DNA of 64,000 nt from Trinickia violacea. GTDB lineage: Bacteria > Pseudomonadota > Gammaproteobacteria > Burkholderiales > Burkholderiaceae. A program made the position numbers and the translations under genes. Location of the stretch: contig NZ_CP040078.1 in the NCBI RefSeq assembly GCF_005280735.1, positions 1-64,000 of the forward strand, in the 5' to 3' direction. This document shows, piece after piece, positions 9,417 through 18,620 of this stretch; position 1 is the first letter of the stretch; each line of letters opens with the position of its first letter. The notes beneath the pieces were generated by a model. That model worked only from the letters and a program-made list of their open reading frames with translations. It had not been told where the DNA came from and searched no databases.

Positions 9417-10526
9417 ATGTCCAAGCTTCATTCCGCAGTCAAAGTCGGTCCTTACGAATTTGCCCATCGCGTGGTGCTGGCTCCGCTCACCCGCATGCGC
9501 GCCGAAGAAGGCGCCAAGCCCGGCCCGTTGATGGCCCAGTACTACGCCCAGCGCGCGTCGGAAGGCGGTTTCCTGATCGGTGAAGCGACGATCGCCGCAC
9601 CCAACGGCAACGGCTACCTCGGCGCGCCGGGTCTCTACGACGACAGCCAGATCGCCGGCTGGAAGCTCGTGACCGATGCCGTGCACGCCAAAGGCGGCCG
9701 CATCTTCCTGCAGCTGTATCACGCCGGGCGCCAATCCAACAGCCAGTTGCAGCCGGGCGGCGCTGAGCCGGTGGCGCCGTCCGCGGTGCCGCACGGCGGA
9801 CTCGCCTATACCGAAGCAGGCTGGACCCCGAACACGCCGAGCCGCGCGCTGACCATCCCCGAAATCGCCGAGCTCGTCGAGCGCTTCCGCACCGCCGCCA
9901 TCCGCGGCAAGGAGGCCGGATTCGACGGCGTTGAACTGCACGCCGCCAATGGCTACCTGTTCGATCAATTCCTCCAGGACGGCAGCAACAAGCGCACCGA
10001 CATCTACGGCGGATCGTTCGAAAACCGGGCCCGCTTCCTGATGGAAGCCACCCAGGCCGTCATCTCTGTGTGGGGCAGCGACCGCGTGGCTGTGCGCCTC
10101 GGTCCGAGCGGCACCTGGGGCGATATGTCCGACAGCGATCCGGAGGGTCTCTTCACCTACGTCGCGCAGGAACTGGCCAAACTCGACCTGGCCTACCTGC
10201 ACCTGATCGAGCCGCGCGTGCTGGGCAACGTCGACGACGCGAGCAAGGATCAGAACCCGGTCGCCGCGCAACGGATCCGCAAGCACTACACGGGGACCAT
10301 CATCGCCGCCGGCGGCTTCAAAGCCGCTACTGCCGAAGCCGTCCTGCAGACAGGCGACGCCGACCTGGTTGCCTTTGGCCGCGATTTCATCGCGAACCCG
10401 GATCTGCCTGAACGCTTGCGCCTTCAGCTGCCGCTGAACCCGTACGACCGCCCCACGTTTTTCGGGGGCACCGACGTCGGCTATACCGACTACCCGCTCT
10501 ATAGCCATGACGCGGTAGCAGCGTAA
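9417..10526 (+). CDS. Old Yellow Enzyme-family ene-reductase (NemA-like)
   Basis: 369 residues forming one FMN-dependent TIM barrel that reduces activated C=C bonds or nitro compounds with NAD(P)H. Typical marks are the start KVGPYEFAHRVVLAPLTRMR, the substrate-binding HAANGYLFDQFLQDG with its His-Asn pair, NKRTDIYGGSFENRARF, and FGRDFIANPDLPERL near the end. The ATG at 9417 has a GAGG ribosome-binding site; an in-frame ATG at 9378 lacks one. The next gene, an MFS exporter, starts 13 bases after the stop, so the two probably form a LysR-controlled detoxification operon. Confidence 0.9.
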   Translation: MSKLHSAVKVGPYEFAHRVVLAPLTRMRAEEGAKPGPLMAQYYAQRASEGGFLIGEATIAAPNGNGYLGAPGLYDDSQIAGWKLVTDAVHAKGGRIFLQLYHAGRQSNSQLQPGGAEPVAPSAVPHGGLAYTEAGWTPNTPSRALTIPEIAELVERFRTAAIRGKEAGFDGVELHAANGYLFDQFLQDGSNKRTDIYGGSFENRARFLMEATQAVISVWGSDRVAVRLGPSGTWGDMSDSDPEGLFTYVAQELAKLDLAYLHLIEPRVLGNVDDASKDQNPVAAQRIRKHYTGTIIAAGGFKAATAEAVLQTGDADLVAFGRDFIANPDLPERLRLQLPLNPYDRPTFFGGTDVGYTDYPLYSHDAVAA

Positions 10527-10538
10527 GCGGAGCGCACG

Positions 10539-11759
10539 ATGACCTCCACGCCCCAGTCCACGTCCCTTGCGCCGTTGTACTGGCTGGCGCTGGGAACGTT
10601 CGCAGTCGGCACCGAGAGCTTCATGATTGCCGGCCTGTTGCCCGACATTGCTTTGGATCTGCATACGAGCATCGTCGCAACAGGCCAGCTAGTCACGGTG
10701 TTTGCTTTGGCCTACGCACTCAGCTCGCCGGTCCTGACGGCACTGACCGGCACGTTCCATCGGCGCACGCTGATGATCCTGGCACTGTCGGCATTCACGC
10801 TGGCGAACTTCATCGCCTGGGCCGCCCAAAACTATTGGGAATTGATGGCGGCCCGCATCCTGCTCGCCGCAGCCGCCGGTCTGTATGTTCCCGGAGCCAA
10901 CGCACTGGCCGGCGCGATCGCCGGTCCGGAACGGCGCGGCACGGCGCTCGCCATCGTCAACGGCGGCATTACGATCGCGGTCGCCTTTGGCGTGCCGCTG
11001 GGCGCATTGGTCGGAGAACGGCTCGGCTGGCGGATGACCTTTGCGGGCGTCGCCGCCCTGTCCGCCGCGGCTACGGCCGGGTTGCTGTTCGGCCTGCCGC
11101 GCAACATCGGCGCACGATTGCCGACTGCCACGCTGCGCGAGCGTCTCCATGTCGCACGTCAGCCGGTCATCCTGATGACCTTGCTCGTCACTACGCTGTG
11201 GGCCATGGGCGCCTATACGATCTATACGTACCTGGCGCTGTTCGTTGCCAAATCCACGCCGTTGCATGGCGCGCAAATCGGCTACGTGCTGTTCACCTGG
11301 GGCGTTGCGGCAGCCATCGGCGTGTTCATCGGCGGCAAGGCGGTGGATCGCCTCGGCCACGGCCGCGTGATCATCCCCTGCCTGAGCGTGTCGATCCTCG
11401 CCTTCTCGCTCATGTCGGCGAGCGCGCACTGGCTGCCGACGACGTTGGCGCTAATCCCCGTCCTGATCGGTGTTGTGGCCTGGGGCATTTCTCACTGGTC
11501 CTTCTACCCCGCTCAGCAAGCAGGGCTGATCAACCTCGCTGGCCTGCGAGGCACGCCCATTGCCCTGTCACTGAACGCTTCGTTCATGTATCTCGGCTTT
11601 TCGCTCGGCGCCGCGCTCGGTTCCCTGACCTTGAGTCTCACCTCGGTAAACAACCTTGGCTGGACCGCTGCTGCGTGCGAAGCCGCAGCGCTGATGCTGA
11701 CAGCAAGCATCGGGGGGCATTTGGTCAGGGTACGTAAAGGAGCGATCACTGCCGCATAA
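10539..11759 (+). CDS. MFS transporter of the AraJ/PbuE-like efflux group
   Basis: 406 residues, about 12 membrane helices. The opening LALGTFAVGTESFMIAGLLPDIA is typical of the DHA1 efflux branch of the major facilitator superfamily, and the motif-C-like GVPLGALVGERLGWRMTF block is present. It follows the ene-reductase gene closely and in the same direction, so a linked role in electrophile or xenobiotic resistance is a reasonable inference; the substrate is unknown. Confidence 0.85.
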   Translation: MTSTPQSTSLAPLYWLALGTFAVGTESFMIAGLLPDIALDLHTSIVATGQLVTVFALAYALSSPVLTALTGTFHRRTLMILALSAFTLANFIAWAAQNYWELMAARILLAAAAGLYVPGANALAGAIAGPERRGTALAIVNGGITIAVAFGVPLGALVGERLGWRMTFAGVAALSAAATAGLLFGLPRNIGARLPTATLRERLHVARQPVILMTLLVTTLWAMGAYTIYTYLALFVAKSTPLHGAQIGYVLFTWGVAAAIGVFIGGKAVDRLGHGRVIIPCLSVSILAFSLMSASAHWLPTTLALIPVLIGVVAWGISHWSFYPAQQAGLINLAGLRGTPIALSLNASFMYLGFSLGAALGSLTLSLTSVNNLGWTAAACEAAALMLTASIGGHLVRVRKGAITAA

Positions 11760-11762
11760 GGT

Positions 11763-11932
11763 ATCGCTACCTCGATAAAATCATGCACCACGTCCTGAAC
11801 CGCTCGACGATCGACATTCCTCAGAGAGGTCATCGCAATACTGATCTTCTGGATTTCTCGTGGCTTCAGATAACGAAACGCCTCCGCAGCTTCGTCCTCG
11901 CCGAGAGCCATCAGCAGCAGCGCCCGAAGCAA
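11763..11932 (-). pseudogene. fliG N-terminal fragment
   Basis: The minus strand encodes ALLLMALGEDEAAEAF, FRYLKPREIQKISIAM and then VDRRAVQDVVHDFIE, which aligns with the N-terminal domain of the flagellar motor switch protein FliG (compare ILLMTIGEDRAAEVFK in E. coli). There is no proper start, the upstream frame is shifted, and the match stops at the MFS gene end, so only about 55 codons remain. No flagellar genes surround it. It is a relic, perhaps left by a rearrangement. Confidence 0.65.
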
Positions 11933-12138
11933 TATACAGCTTCCTAAACGCTGCGAGAATTTCCGACGGAGGAACGGCGCAACCGTGATCGCGCATCGTC
12001 TGCGAATATGTCATGGGTCCCTTGGGCATCGACATCGGCTGGCGTCAACATCGAGCCACACGCGGCTACCAGTAGGTTAGGAACAGCCACGCCAGAAAGA
12101 GAGCGCACGCTAGCAAAACTAGCGCGCTCAGCGCTCGC
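11933..12138. other. Intergenic remainder beside the fliG relic
   Basis: Roughly 200 bases between the fliG fragment and the chemoreceptor stop. No gene is visible; part could be frameshifted upstream fliG sequence. Confidence 0.3.
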
Positions 12139-13758
12139 CTAGGCATAGGCTACATCCGCTATTTCTGCCGGCACTAACGAGTGTTCATCAGTGTCCGGTG
12201 CAAGTTCAGCGTTGCCAAGGCGGAAGGTCGAAACGATTTGTGCCAAGCCACTCGCTTGCTCACTAAGCGACTGAGCCGCCGCTGCGGCTTGTTCCACGAG
12301 CGCCGCGTTCTGTTGGGTCGCCGAGTCCATTTGCGAAATGGCATTGCCAACTTGCTGGATGCCGGAGCGCTGTTCGCTCGAGGCCGCAGCGATCTCATGG
12401 ATGATCGAATCCACGCGCTTAACCGCTGTGACGACCTCACGAATTGCGGAGCCTGCTTCGGACACCATAACCGAACCATTGCCCACTGTCGCAACAGACT
12501 CTTGAACCAAACGCTTGACATCCTTTGCCGCCGTAGCGGCGCGCAGCGCCAGGGTGCGCACTTCGCTAGCTACGACGGCGAACCCCCTGCCTTGTTCACC
12601 GGCCCGGGCCGCTTCCACTGCCGCATTGAGCGCTAGGATGTTTGTCTGAAATGCAATTCCCTCGATGACGCTCACGATTTCGCCGATCTTGGCCGACGAG
12701 CTCGAAATCTCCTGCATCGTTCCAATCACTTTTTCAACCGCCTGACCGCCACGATCTGCAATTTCGGAGGCCGTATTCGCCAGTTCGTTGGCACGCGAAG
12801 CGTTGTCGGCGTTATTCGTCACCATCGACGTCATTTGCTCCATGCTGGAAGCGGTCTCTTGAAGCGATGCAGCCTGTTCTTCGGTGCGCTGAGATAGGTC
12901 GGTGTTTCCGACGGCGATCTCCTGAGTGGCGGACTTGATCGATTCTGCAGAAGTCCTGATTTCTCCGACCGTGCGTGCGAGCTGCGAGCGCATCTCTTCC
13001 ATCGCATACAACACGCTGCGTTCGCTTGTTCCTGTCGTCTTTATCCGAACACTGAGATCGCCGCGAGCGATGCGGCGAGCAGTCTCGGCTGCATACTCGG
13101 GGTCGCCTCCGAGGGTACGATTCAGGGAGCGGTTCAGCAGGATGACGACTGCCGAGAGCATGAGCCCGGCGATCGCCAGGATCGCCCCTGACTGAATCAG
13201 CGAGTGGCGAAACGCACTATCGATGTCGTCGGTGTAGACGCCGTTGAGGAAAACCCAACCCCAAGGCTTGAAAGTCGAAACCCGTGTGAGCTTCGGTACC
13301 GGTTTTTCCTCGCCCGGGCGCGGCCACACATAATGAATGAAGCCGGCCCCGCTTGCCTTTGCCACATCGACGGCGTCCCGATACAGCAATGTGCCGTTCG
13401 CGTCCTTGAAATCGCCGAGCGCCCGGCCGACAAGCTCGGGCTTGAACGGATGCATGAGCATCTTCGGCTCGTCAGTCATGACCGTGTAGTAACCGTCTTT
13501 GCCAAAGCGCAGGCCTTTGATGCGCGCCAGTGCCTCTTTTTGTGCAGCGTCTCGCGTCATCACGCCTTGTTTTTCCAGGTCGGCATATTCGCTTACGAGG
13601 CTGATGACGTTGTCCGCGTTGTTCGCCAAGTCGCTCTTGCGTTCTTCGATGCGCACGACGCGCGACGACCACGCTTGGAAAGCCGTGACCGCGATCAGGC
13701 ATGCGAGACTCAGGTACAGGGGCAGCCACAGTTTCTGCGCAAACGTTTTCGTTCTCAT
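12139..13758 (-). CDS. Methyl-accepting chemotaxis protein with single Cache domain
   Basis: 539 residues from the ATG at 13758 (MRTKTFAQKLWLPLYLSL); a start at 13815 would precede the membrane helix with unlikely residues. Order: membrane helix ~10-30, periplasmic single-Cache sensor ~35-185 (GKDGYYTVMTDEPKMLMHPF, YVWPRPGEEKPVPKLTRVSTF), second helix ~190-210, HAMP ~215-265, and a long coiled-coil signalling domain whose hairpin tip reads IEGIAFQTNILALNAAVEAA. It senses small ligands and signals to CheA/CheW encoded elsewhere. Single-Cache sensors often bind small carboxylates; the ligand is not deducible here. Confidence 0.93.
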   Translation of the reverse strand: MRTKTFAQKLWLPLYLSLACLIAVTAFQAWSSRVVRIEERKSDLANNADNVISLVSEYADLEKQGVMTRDAAQKEALARIKGLRFGKDGYYTVMTDEPKMLMHPFKPELVGRALGDFKDANGTLLYRDAVDVAKASGAGFIHYVWPRPGEEKPVPKLTRVSTFKPWGWVFLNGVYTDDIDSAFRHSLIQSGAILAIAGLMLSAVVILLNRSLNRTLGGDPEYAAETARRIARGDLSVRIKTTGTSERSVLYAMEEMRSQLARTVGEIRTSAESIKSATQEIAVGNTDLSQRTEEQAASLQETASSMEQMTSMVTNNADNASRANELANTASEIADRGGQAVEKVIGTMQEISSSSAKIGEIVSVIEGIAFQTNILALNAAVEAARAGEQGRGFAVVASEVRTLALRAATAAKDVKRLVQESVATVGNGSVMVSEAGSAIREVVTAVKRVDSIIHEIAAASSEQRSGIQQVGNAISQMDSATQQNAALVEQAAAAAQSLSEQASGLAQIVSTFRLGNAELAPDTDEHSLVPAEIADVAYA

Positions 13759-14204
13759 AGTCGACTCATCGCACAGTTCCAGCAGGGATGCCGTGGATGA
13801 CGGCATATTCCGCAACTACTTAATTAGGGTAAACACCTAATCCGTTCAACGCCAGGGCGCGCTTAGTCGCGATGCCATAACGCGCACCACCACAGTTTTG
13901 GCTCTCGGAATCGCCAGAACCGTTTGGCCGACAGACGCTGTCGGTTTTTCTCAGCATCTCTAATTAATGTCTAGCGAAATAACGAATTTCGAGCCGAACG
14001 CGTCACAGTGATGTGTATGGGCTCGTAGCCAGACAAAGCTCTCGTTGATCGTACGCCCGTCAAAGTCTGCAGATCGAACTGGTGGTTTCACACACTAAAG
14101 ACTCCGAAGCGGCCGCGTGTTGATTAGGGTTTGCCCCACTCAAAACAATTCGAAACGAAGCCGTTATTGACGTTGATCTCAACGATGTGGGCGTTGGTTC
14201 AAAC
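13759..14204. other. Intergenic region between chemoreceptor and chemoreceptor fragment
   Basis: No gene. ATTAGG, seven bases, CCTAAT forms an inverted repeat at 13823-13841, some 65 bases upstream of the chemoreceptor start; TTAGGGT recurs at about 14124. These may be regulatory, but no flagellar-type promoter was recognised. Confidence 0.35.
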
Positions 14205-14417
14205 ATGAAAAAGCAAACGTTTGGCCGAAGTCTGTGGCTGTCGTTACTTCCGAGCTTGATCTGTTTGGCCGTGATTCCCGGGGTCGACGCATGGTTACTG
14301 CGTCAAGTGCATCGAACAAACCTTGCCCCGGTTTTTCGCGGTCCGGCCAGGCGTAACCTTTCTGGCCATCCTCTGCTCGAGGGATTGCCTGCGCCCGGTC
14401 GTGAAGGCGACGTTTGA
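14205..14417 (+). pseudogene. Chemoreceptor N-terminal fragment
   Basis: The frame from ATG 14205 begins MKKQTFGRSLWLSLLPSLIC, a chemoreceptor-type cytoplasmic tip and first membrane helix, similar to the intact receptor at 12139-13758 but in the opposite orientation. After about 35 residues the resemblance ends and a stop follows at 14417. Sensor and signalling domains are missing. Confidence 0.5.
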
Positions 14418-14491
14418 CGCGAAGTCGGGACTCGACACTATTTGCTTGGGCTGAGTTCCGAAACGAAATAGCCTGCTGCGGAACGCTGAAC

Positions 14492-14764
14492 ATGTTAGAC
14501 GCTGAAATTGCCGCGACACTGCTTAACCGGCGGGACCGCAGTCACGCGCAACCCGAATGCCATTCGCCGCTCGCGCTCTTGCAAGAGGGGAAACTTAACT
14601 TCAAGCATGGAAGCGGCGACGTTCGCTCTGCAGATCCAGCCGAAGACTGGTGCCTTAGCATCGAATGGCTGACGTTCTCCGACGGCTCCCACGCCTTACG
14701 TGTCGCCATCCCGAATGAACGAAGCTGTTGGTCGCCATGGGCAGCCACCGAGTCGACCCAGTAA
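14492..14764 (+). CDS. Possible small hypothetical protein
   Basis: A 90-residue frame from ATG 14492. No family, signal or membrane segment is recognised, and it lies in a region of gene fragments. It could be a real small gene or chance coding; I favour doubt. Confidence 0.25.
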   Translation: MLDAEIAATLLNRRDRSHAQPECHSPLALLQEGKLNFKHGSGDVRSADPAEDWCLSIEWLTFSDGSHALRVAIPNERSCWSPWAATESTQ

Positions 14765-14851
14765 CACGACGTCAGTATTTCGCGCCAGGTCGAGGCTGCA
14801 GAGCCGAGACTGCGATGTGAGATTCGAAGCTTTCACAAGTCACTGCAGGAG

Positions 14852-15070
14852 ATGAACGTGAACATGGTGAAGACAGAGATCGAACAACTCGAGAAGGCAC
14901 TGAACGCGTTGGTGCATCACCCGCAACTCATCCGCCGCGACTATTGGACGTCGCAGATTGAAAGTGTGTTGGAGCGGACCGGCCTGTCCCCGCAAGATCG
15001 AAAACGCCTGCAAGCCCTGCGCGATTTGCTTGGTTTCCTGACGGGCGAGTGTACTGCTATATCGCCGTAG
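14852..15070 (+). CDS. Small helical hypothetical protein
   Basis: 72 residues, mostly charged helix (IEQLEKALNALVHHPQLIRRDYW, then LSPQDRKRLQALRDLLGFL). An AGGAG at 14847 sits too close to the ATG at 14852; the GTG at 14858 is six bases away and ATG 14864 twelve, so the start may lie one to four codons later. Function unknown. Confidence 0.55.
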   Translation: MNVNMVKTEIEQLEKALNALVHHPQLIRRDYWTSQIESVLERTGLSPQDRKRLQALRDLLGFLTGECTAISP

Positions 15071-15096
15071 CGCGGCCCCGGCATGCCGAGTCGTCG

Positions 15097-15273
15097 ATGA
15101 CGCAAGGGCGATCAGTCTGCGGTGAACGCTGTGTCGTGTCGCCACCAGAAGTCGTCATCGCACTCGGCGATCTCTACATCCATTTGACTGCAGCCGCCCA
15201 ACGTGGCACCTACGGGCTGAAAGTCCGTGACGCACAAGTGAATGTCGGTTGTTGCCGAAAGAGCTGTCGTTAA
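15097..15273 (+). CDS. Possible small hypothetical protein
   Basis: A 58-residue frame whose middle (PEVVIALGDLYIHLTAAAQR, then GTYGLKVRDAQV) looks protein-like. No family is recognised, and an open frame also exists on the opposite strand over the same bases, so the call is weak. Confidence 0.25.
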   Translation: MTQGRSVCGERCVVSPPEVVIALGDLYIHLTAAAQRGTYGLKVRDAQVNVGCCRKSCR

Positions 15274-15344
15274 AAGCAACACCGGCGATCGTCGCTTCAT
15301 GGCCGGTGTCTGCCCGATGCGGTCGGTCCTAGTCGACCTAGGGT

Positions 15345-15395
15345 GTGTGAAAACGCGCTGATCGCCTAAACTGAATCGACGCGTTCGTTGAAGCG
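15345..15395 (+). repeat. IS1182-type element end remnant
   Basis: GTGTGAAAACGC followed by TGATCGCCTA and further matches reproduces the stretch at 901-945 in the same orientation. The following TTCGTTGAAG also recalls the first codons of the transposase at 957, as if an internal piece was lost. No transposase frame follows. Confidence 0.55.
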
Positions 15396-15449
15396 CTCGA
15401 ATAGAGCGCAAACGCGCCAACGAGTTTAGTTGCGATCGCTCGTCGTTGC

Positions 15450-17024
15450 TCAATAACGCGCCAATGAAGGTGTGGATGCTGGCATCTTGCGCGCGTGGGT
15501 AGCCTGTTCAAAGCCGTACGTGTACCGGATGAGTTGCGGCTCGCTCCAGGGTCGTCCGATAAATTCGATGCCTACAGGTACGCCACGCGGTGCGTCATCC
15601 GTTGGCGAAGCAAACCCAGCGGGAACGACGATCGATGGGAAACCTGTAAGCGCAGCCAGAATACCATTACGCTCGCTCTGATCGTACTCTCCAATCGGTA
15701 CCGGCAAGCGTTTTTGATGCGGGTAGACCGCCGCATCCAAATGATTTTCAGCCATCAAATTTGCAAGATCAATCTTGAGAGCATGAATTTTTATCAGCCG
15801 GTCCTTGTAGGCGGTTTCATTTAGGCCATTTTTATAGCTTTGAGCTGACAGCAGGAATTTTTGCAAAGATTGATTCGTCTTCCCAGAATTAATAATATCA
15901 TCCAATGAATGCGCGGGCGCCTTGGGGCTATAGGTATTCAAATAGCTGTTGATACTGCTCTTATATTCATATTTCTGAACATCAAGATCCGCGTTCAATC
16001 TATCGGTATCCAACTCAGGTGCTGCTATAGGGACAACGATTGCCCCGTTTTTCTTCAGCATATCGATGGCATTTGCCATCACTCGGTTAACCTCCTGATC
16101 CTCGGGCCCCTTGCCGAAAAGCGCTTCCAGCACGCCGATGCGCGCCCCTTTCAGCCCAGTTTTGTCCAGAAAAGCCGTGTATGTTTTGGGTATGTGGCCA
16201 TCGCTCAACGCCGTAACCGGATCGGCCGCGTCATAGCCGGCCATGACATCGAGCATTCGAGCGGCATCGGATACAGAGCGCGTAATCGGCCCCGCTTCAT
16301 CCTGCGTGAAGGACACCGGCACAATGCCGGCGCGGCTAACCAGTCCGAGAGTCGGGCGAATGGACACCAGGCTATTGGCAGAGGCTGGCGAACGCAGTGA
16401 ATTTGCGGTATCCGAGCCAGTACCGACGGTTGCAAAATTGGCAGCAAGTGCCGCCGCTGTACCACCGCTCGACCCACCGGGCGTCAATTTTAGATCGTAT
16501 GGATTCTTGGTTTGCCCACCCAGCGAACTCACAGTGACACCGCCCAGGGCAAATTCCTGCAGGTTGGTCTTGCCAAGGATCAACGCGCCATTTTTCTTCA
16601 GTTGGCTTACTACATAGGCATCTTGCGGGGGCTGTGCGCCTGCTAATGAAGCGGAACCCGCAGTGGTCGGCATATCGGCGGTATCGTAGTTATCTTTTAG
16701 TACTGTTGGTATGCAGTACAGCGATGATATTTTTCCGGTACGTTTAAACTGGCGATCCATTGCGTCGGCTTGCTCAAGAGCGTCTGGATTAACATAGAGC
16801 ATTGCATTTAATGCGGGACCTTGTTTGTCATACGCCTGAATTCGATCCAGATATTGCTGCACCAGACTATGACAGGTCAGAGTGCCACTTCGCATCGCCT
16901 GATGAATGCCGTTTATGGACGCGTCCATCAAGCCAAATGAAATACCTGCGCAATAACCTACCGACGGTAGTAAACCCGCCACCAATGCCATAGCAAATGG
17001 AACTCGCTTGAATGGTTGCCTCAC
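15450..17024 (-). CDS. Secreted amidase-signature family hydrolase
   Basis: 524 residues with an N-terminal signal peptide (cleavage likely after VGYCA, ~26), so exported. The amidase-signature Ser-cisSer-Lys triad is visible: Lys in VLKDNYDT (~110), the cis-Ser in GGSSGG (~185) and the nucleophile in DTANSLRSPAS (~209). The usual GTDTGGS block reads GSDTANS, a mild departure that keeps the Ser. The family cleaves amides; substrate unknown. The gene is visibly AT-richer than its neighbours, especially around 15700-16100, which suggests transfer from another genome. It is not operonic with pyk. Confidence 0.85.
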   Translation of the reverse strand: MRQPFKRVPFAMALVAGLLPSVGYCAGISFGLMDASINGIHQAMRSGTLTCHSLVQQYLDRIQAYDKQGPALNAMLYVNPDALEQADAMDRQFKRTGKISSLYCIPTVLKDNYDTADMPTTAGSASLAGAQPPQDAYVVSQLKKNGALILGKTNLQEFALGGVTVSSLGGQTKNPYDLKLTPGGSSGGTAAALAANFATVGTGSDTANSLRSPASANSLVSIRPTLGLVSRAGIVPVSFTQDEAGPITRSVSDAARMLDVMAGYDAADPVTALSDGHIPKTYTAFLDKTGLKGARIGVLEALFGKGPEDQEVNRVMANAIDMLKKNGAIVVPIAAPELDTDRLNADLDVQKYEYKSSINSYLNTYSPKAPAHSLDDIINSGKTNQSLQKFLLSAQSYKNGLNETAYKDRLIKIHALKIDLANLMAENHLDAAVYPHQKRLPVPIGEYDQSERNGILAALTGFPSIVVPAGFASPTDDAPRGVPVGIEFIGRPWSEPQLIRYTYGFEQATHARKMPASTPSLARY

Positions 17025-17150
17025 TTGGCTGCTCCTGATTTATCGGAATGTTTGTGGAAACGACAATTGTGTGTTGTTGGGCCGACATCGATTACCTGGA
17101 AACGCGGTGCGTACTGAACCTGACGATGGCCGGCTGGCGGGTAGCGCCGC

Positions 17151-18563
17151 TCAGATTTCTGCAATGCGCAATAGATTGGTCGTGCCGGCCTTGCCAAACG
17201 GCATGCCTGCCGCAATGGCGACCTGATCGCCCTCACGGACCACGCCTTCCCGCATGGCGATTCCGCGCGCGACGGTGACCATTTCATCGATCGACTCGAT
17301 ATCCGCACTGACGGTGGAATGCACGCCCCACACCAGCGCCAGGCGCCGTGCTGTGGCAAGCCGCGGCGCGATGCTCAGAATCGGCGCCAGCGGTCGCTGC
17401 CGCGCCGCGCGCAAGCTCGTGAAGCCGGACGTCGTATAGGTAATCGTGGCCGCCGCGCCGAGCGTGTGCGCGACATTGCGCAGCGCCGCACAGATTGCGT
17501 CGCCACGCGTCGGTAGCGGGAGTTCCTCATGAGCGTCGATGAGGCTCCGATACAACGGATCACGCTCGGCTTCGCCGATGATCCGGTCCATGATCGAGAC
17601 GGCCGGGACCGGAAAGCTGCCGCTCGCGGACTCCGCCGACAGCATGACCGCGTCGGCCCCATCGAAGATCGCGGTCGCAACGTCGGACGCCTCGGCGCGT
17701 GTAGGCACCGGCGCCGAGATCATCGACTCGAGCATCTGAGTCGCGACGATCACTGGCTTGCCGTGATCGCGACACGCGCGAATGATCCGCTTCTGCACGC
17801 CCGGCACGCGCTCGGGCGGCAGCTCGACGCCCAGGTCACCACGCGCCACCATGACAGCGTCGGAAACTTTGACGATCTCGTCCAGCTGTTCAAGCGCCGC
17901 GGGCTTTTCGAGCTTCGCCATCAACCATGCGCGATCGCCTACCCACGCACGGGCCTCGATCATGTCTTGCGGGCGTTGAACGAACGACAGAGCGATCCAA
18001 TCCGCCCCCAGGGACAGGGCGAATTCAAGATCGATCAGGTCCTTTGCTGTCAGCGCCGGGATCGGCAAAACGGCGTCGGGTACGTTGACTCCTTTGCGGT
18101 CCGACAACACGCCGCCGTGCGTGACGCGCGTGCGGATCGACTCGCCGTCGCTGTCGAGCACTTCGAGTCGAAGCTTGCCGTCATCGAGCAGCAGCGATTG
18201 GCCGCGCTTCACTGCCTCGAACAGCTCCGGATGGGGCAGACAGACCCGCTCGGCATCGCCAACAGCAGGGTTTCGGTCAAGCACGAATCGCGCGCCGGGC
18301 GTCAGAGTGACTTTGCCCGACGCAAAAGTGCCGACCCGCAATTTGGGGCCCTGCATGTCGGCGAGGACCGCGATCGGCCGCCCGGACACGCGCTCGACCT
18401 CCCGCACGATTTCATAGCGCCGACGATGGTCATCGTGCGAGCCATGGCTGAAGTTCAGCCGAAACACGTCCACACCGGCGTTGAAGAGCTCGGAAATCGT
18501 TTGGAGGTCAGAGGTTGCGGGTCCGAGGGTTGCAACAATCTTGGCTTTTCGTAGGCGAGGCAT
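17151..18563 (-). CDS. pyk: Pyruvate kinase
   Basis: 470 residues, the normal length, converting phosphoenolpyruvate and ADP to pyruvate and ATP in the cytosol. Hallmarks are AKIVATLGPAT at the N-terminus, the FRLNFSHG segment, the substrate/metal block ALSFVQRP and MAKLEKPAAL with catalytic Lys, and MVARGDLGVELP. It ends the minus-strand glyoxylate/glycerate gene run, about 57 bases after the tartronate semialdehyde reductase. Tartrate-utilisation clusters of Agrobacterium also contain a dedicated pyruvate kinase (TtuE), so this is likely a pathway-linked paralogue, not the housekeeping copy. Confidence 0.95.
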   Translation of the reverse strand: MPRLRKAKIVATLGPATSDLQTISELFNAGVDVFRLNFSHGSHDDHRRRYEIVREVERVSGRPIAVLADMQGPKLRVGTFASGKVTLTPGARFVLDRNPAVGDAERVCLPHPELFEAVKRGQSLLLDDGKLRLEVLDSDGESIRTRVTHGGVLSDRKGVNVPDAVLPIPALTAKDLIDLEFALSLGADWIALSFVQRPQDMIEARAWVGDRAWLMAKLEKPAALEQLDEIVKVSDAVMVARGDLGVELPPERVPGVQKRIIRACRDHGKPVIVATQMLESMISAPVPTRAEASDVATAIFDGADAVMLSAESASGSFPVPAVSIMDRIIGEAERDPLYRSLIDAHEELPLPTRGDAICAALRNVAHTLGAAATITYTTSGFTSLRAARQRPLAPILSIAPRLATARRLALVWGVHSTVSADIESIDEMVTVARGIAMREGVVREGDQVAIAAGMPFGKAGTTNLLRIAEI

Positions 18564-18620
18564 GATTGGTCACCAGAATGAACAGCGGTTAGCGCCGACT
18601 TGCGAGCGCGGCATGGCTCA

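Noticed and set aside
9330..10664. Long open frame on the minus strand opposite the ene-reductase and the MFS start
   Set aside because: It mirrors two well-supported genes, has no ribosome-binding site or family match, and is a product of GC-rich codon bias.
17529..18554. 341-codon plus-strand frame
   Set aside because: Antisense to pyk with Arg/His/Asp-rich shadow composition.
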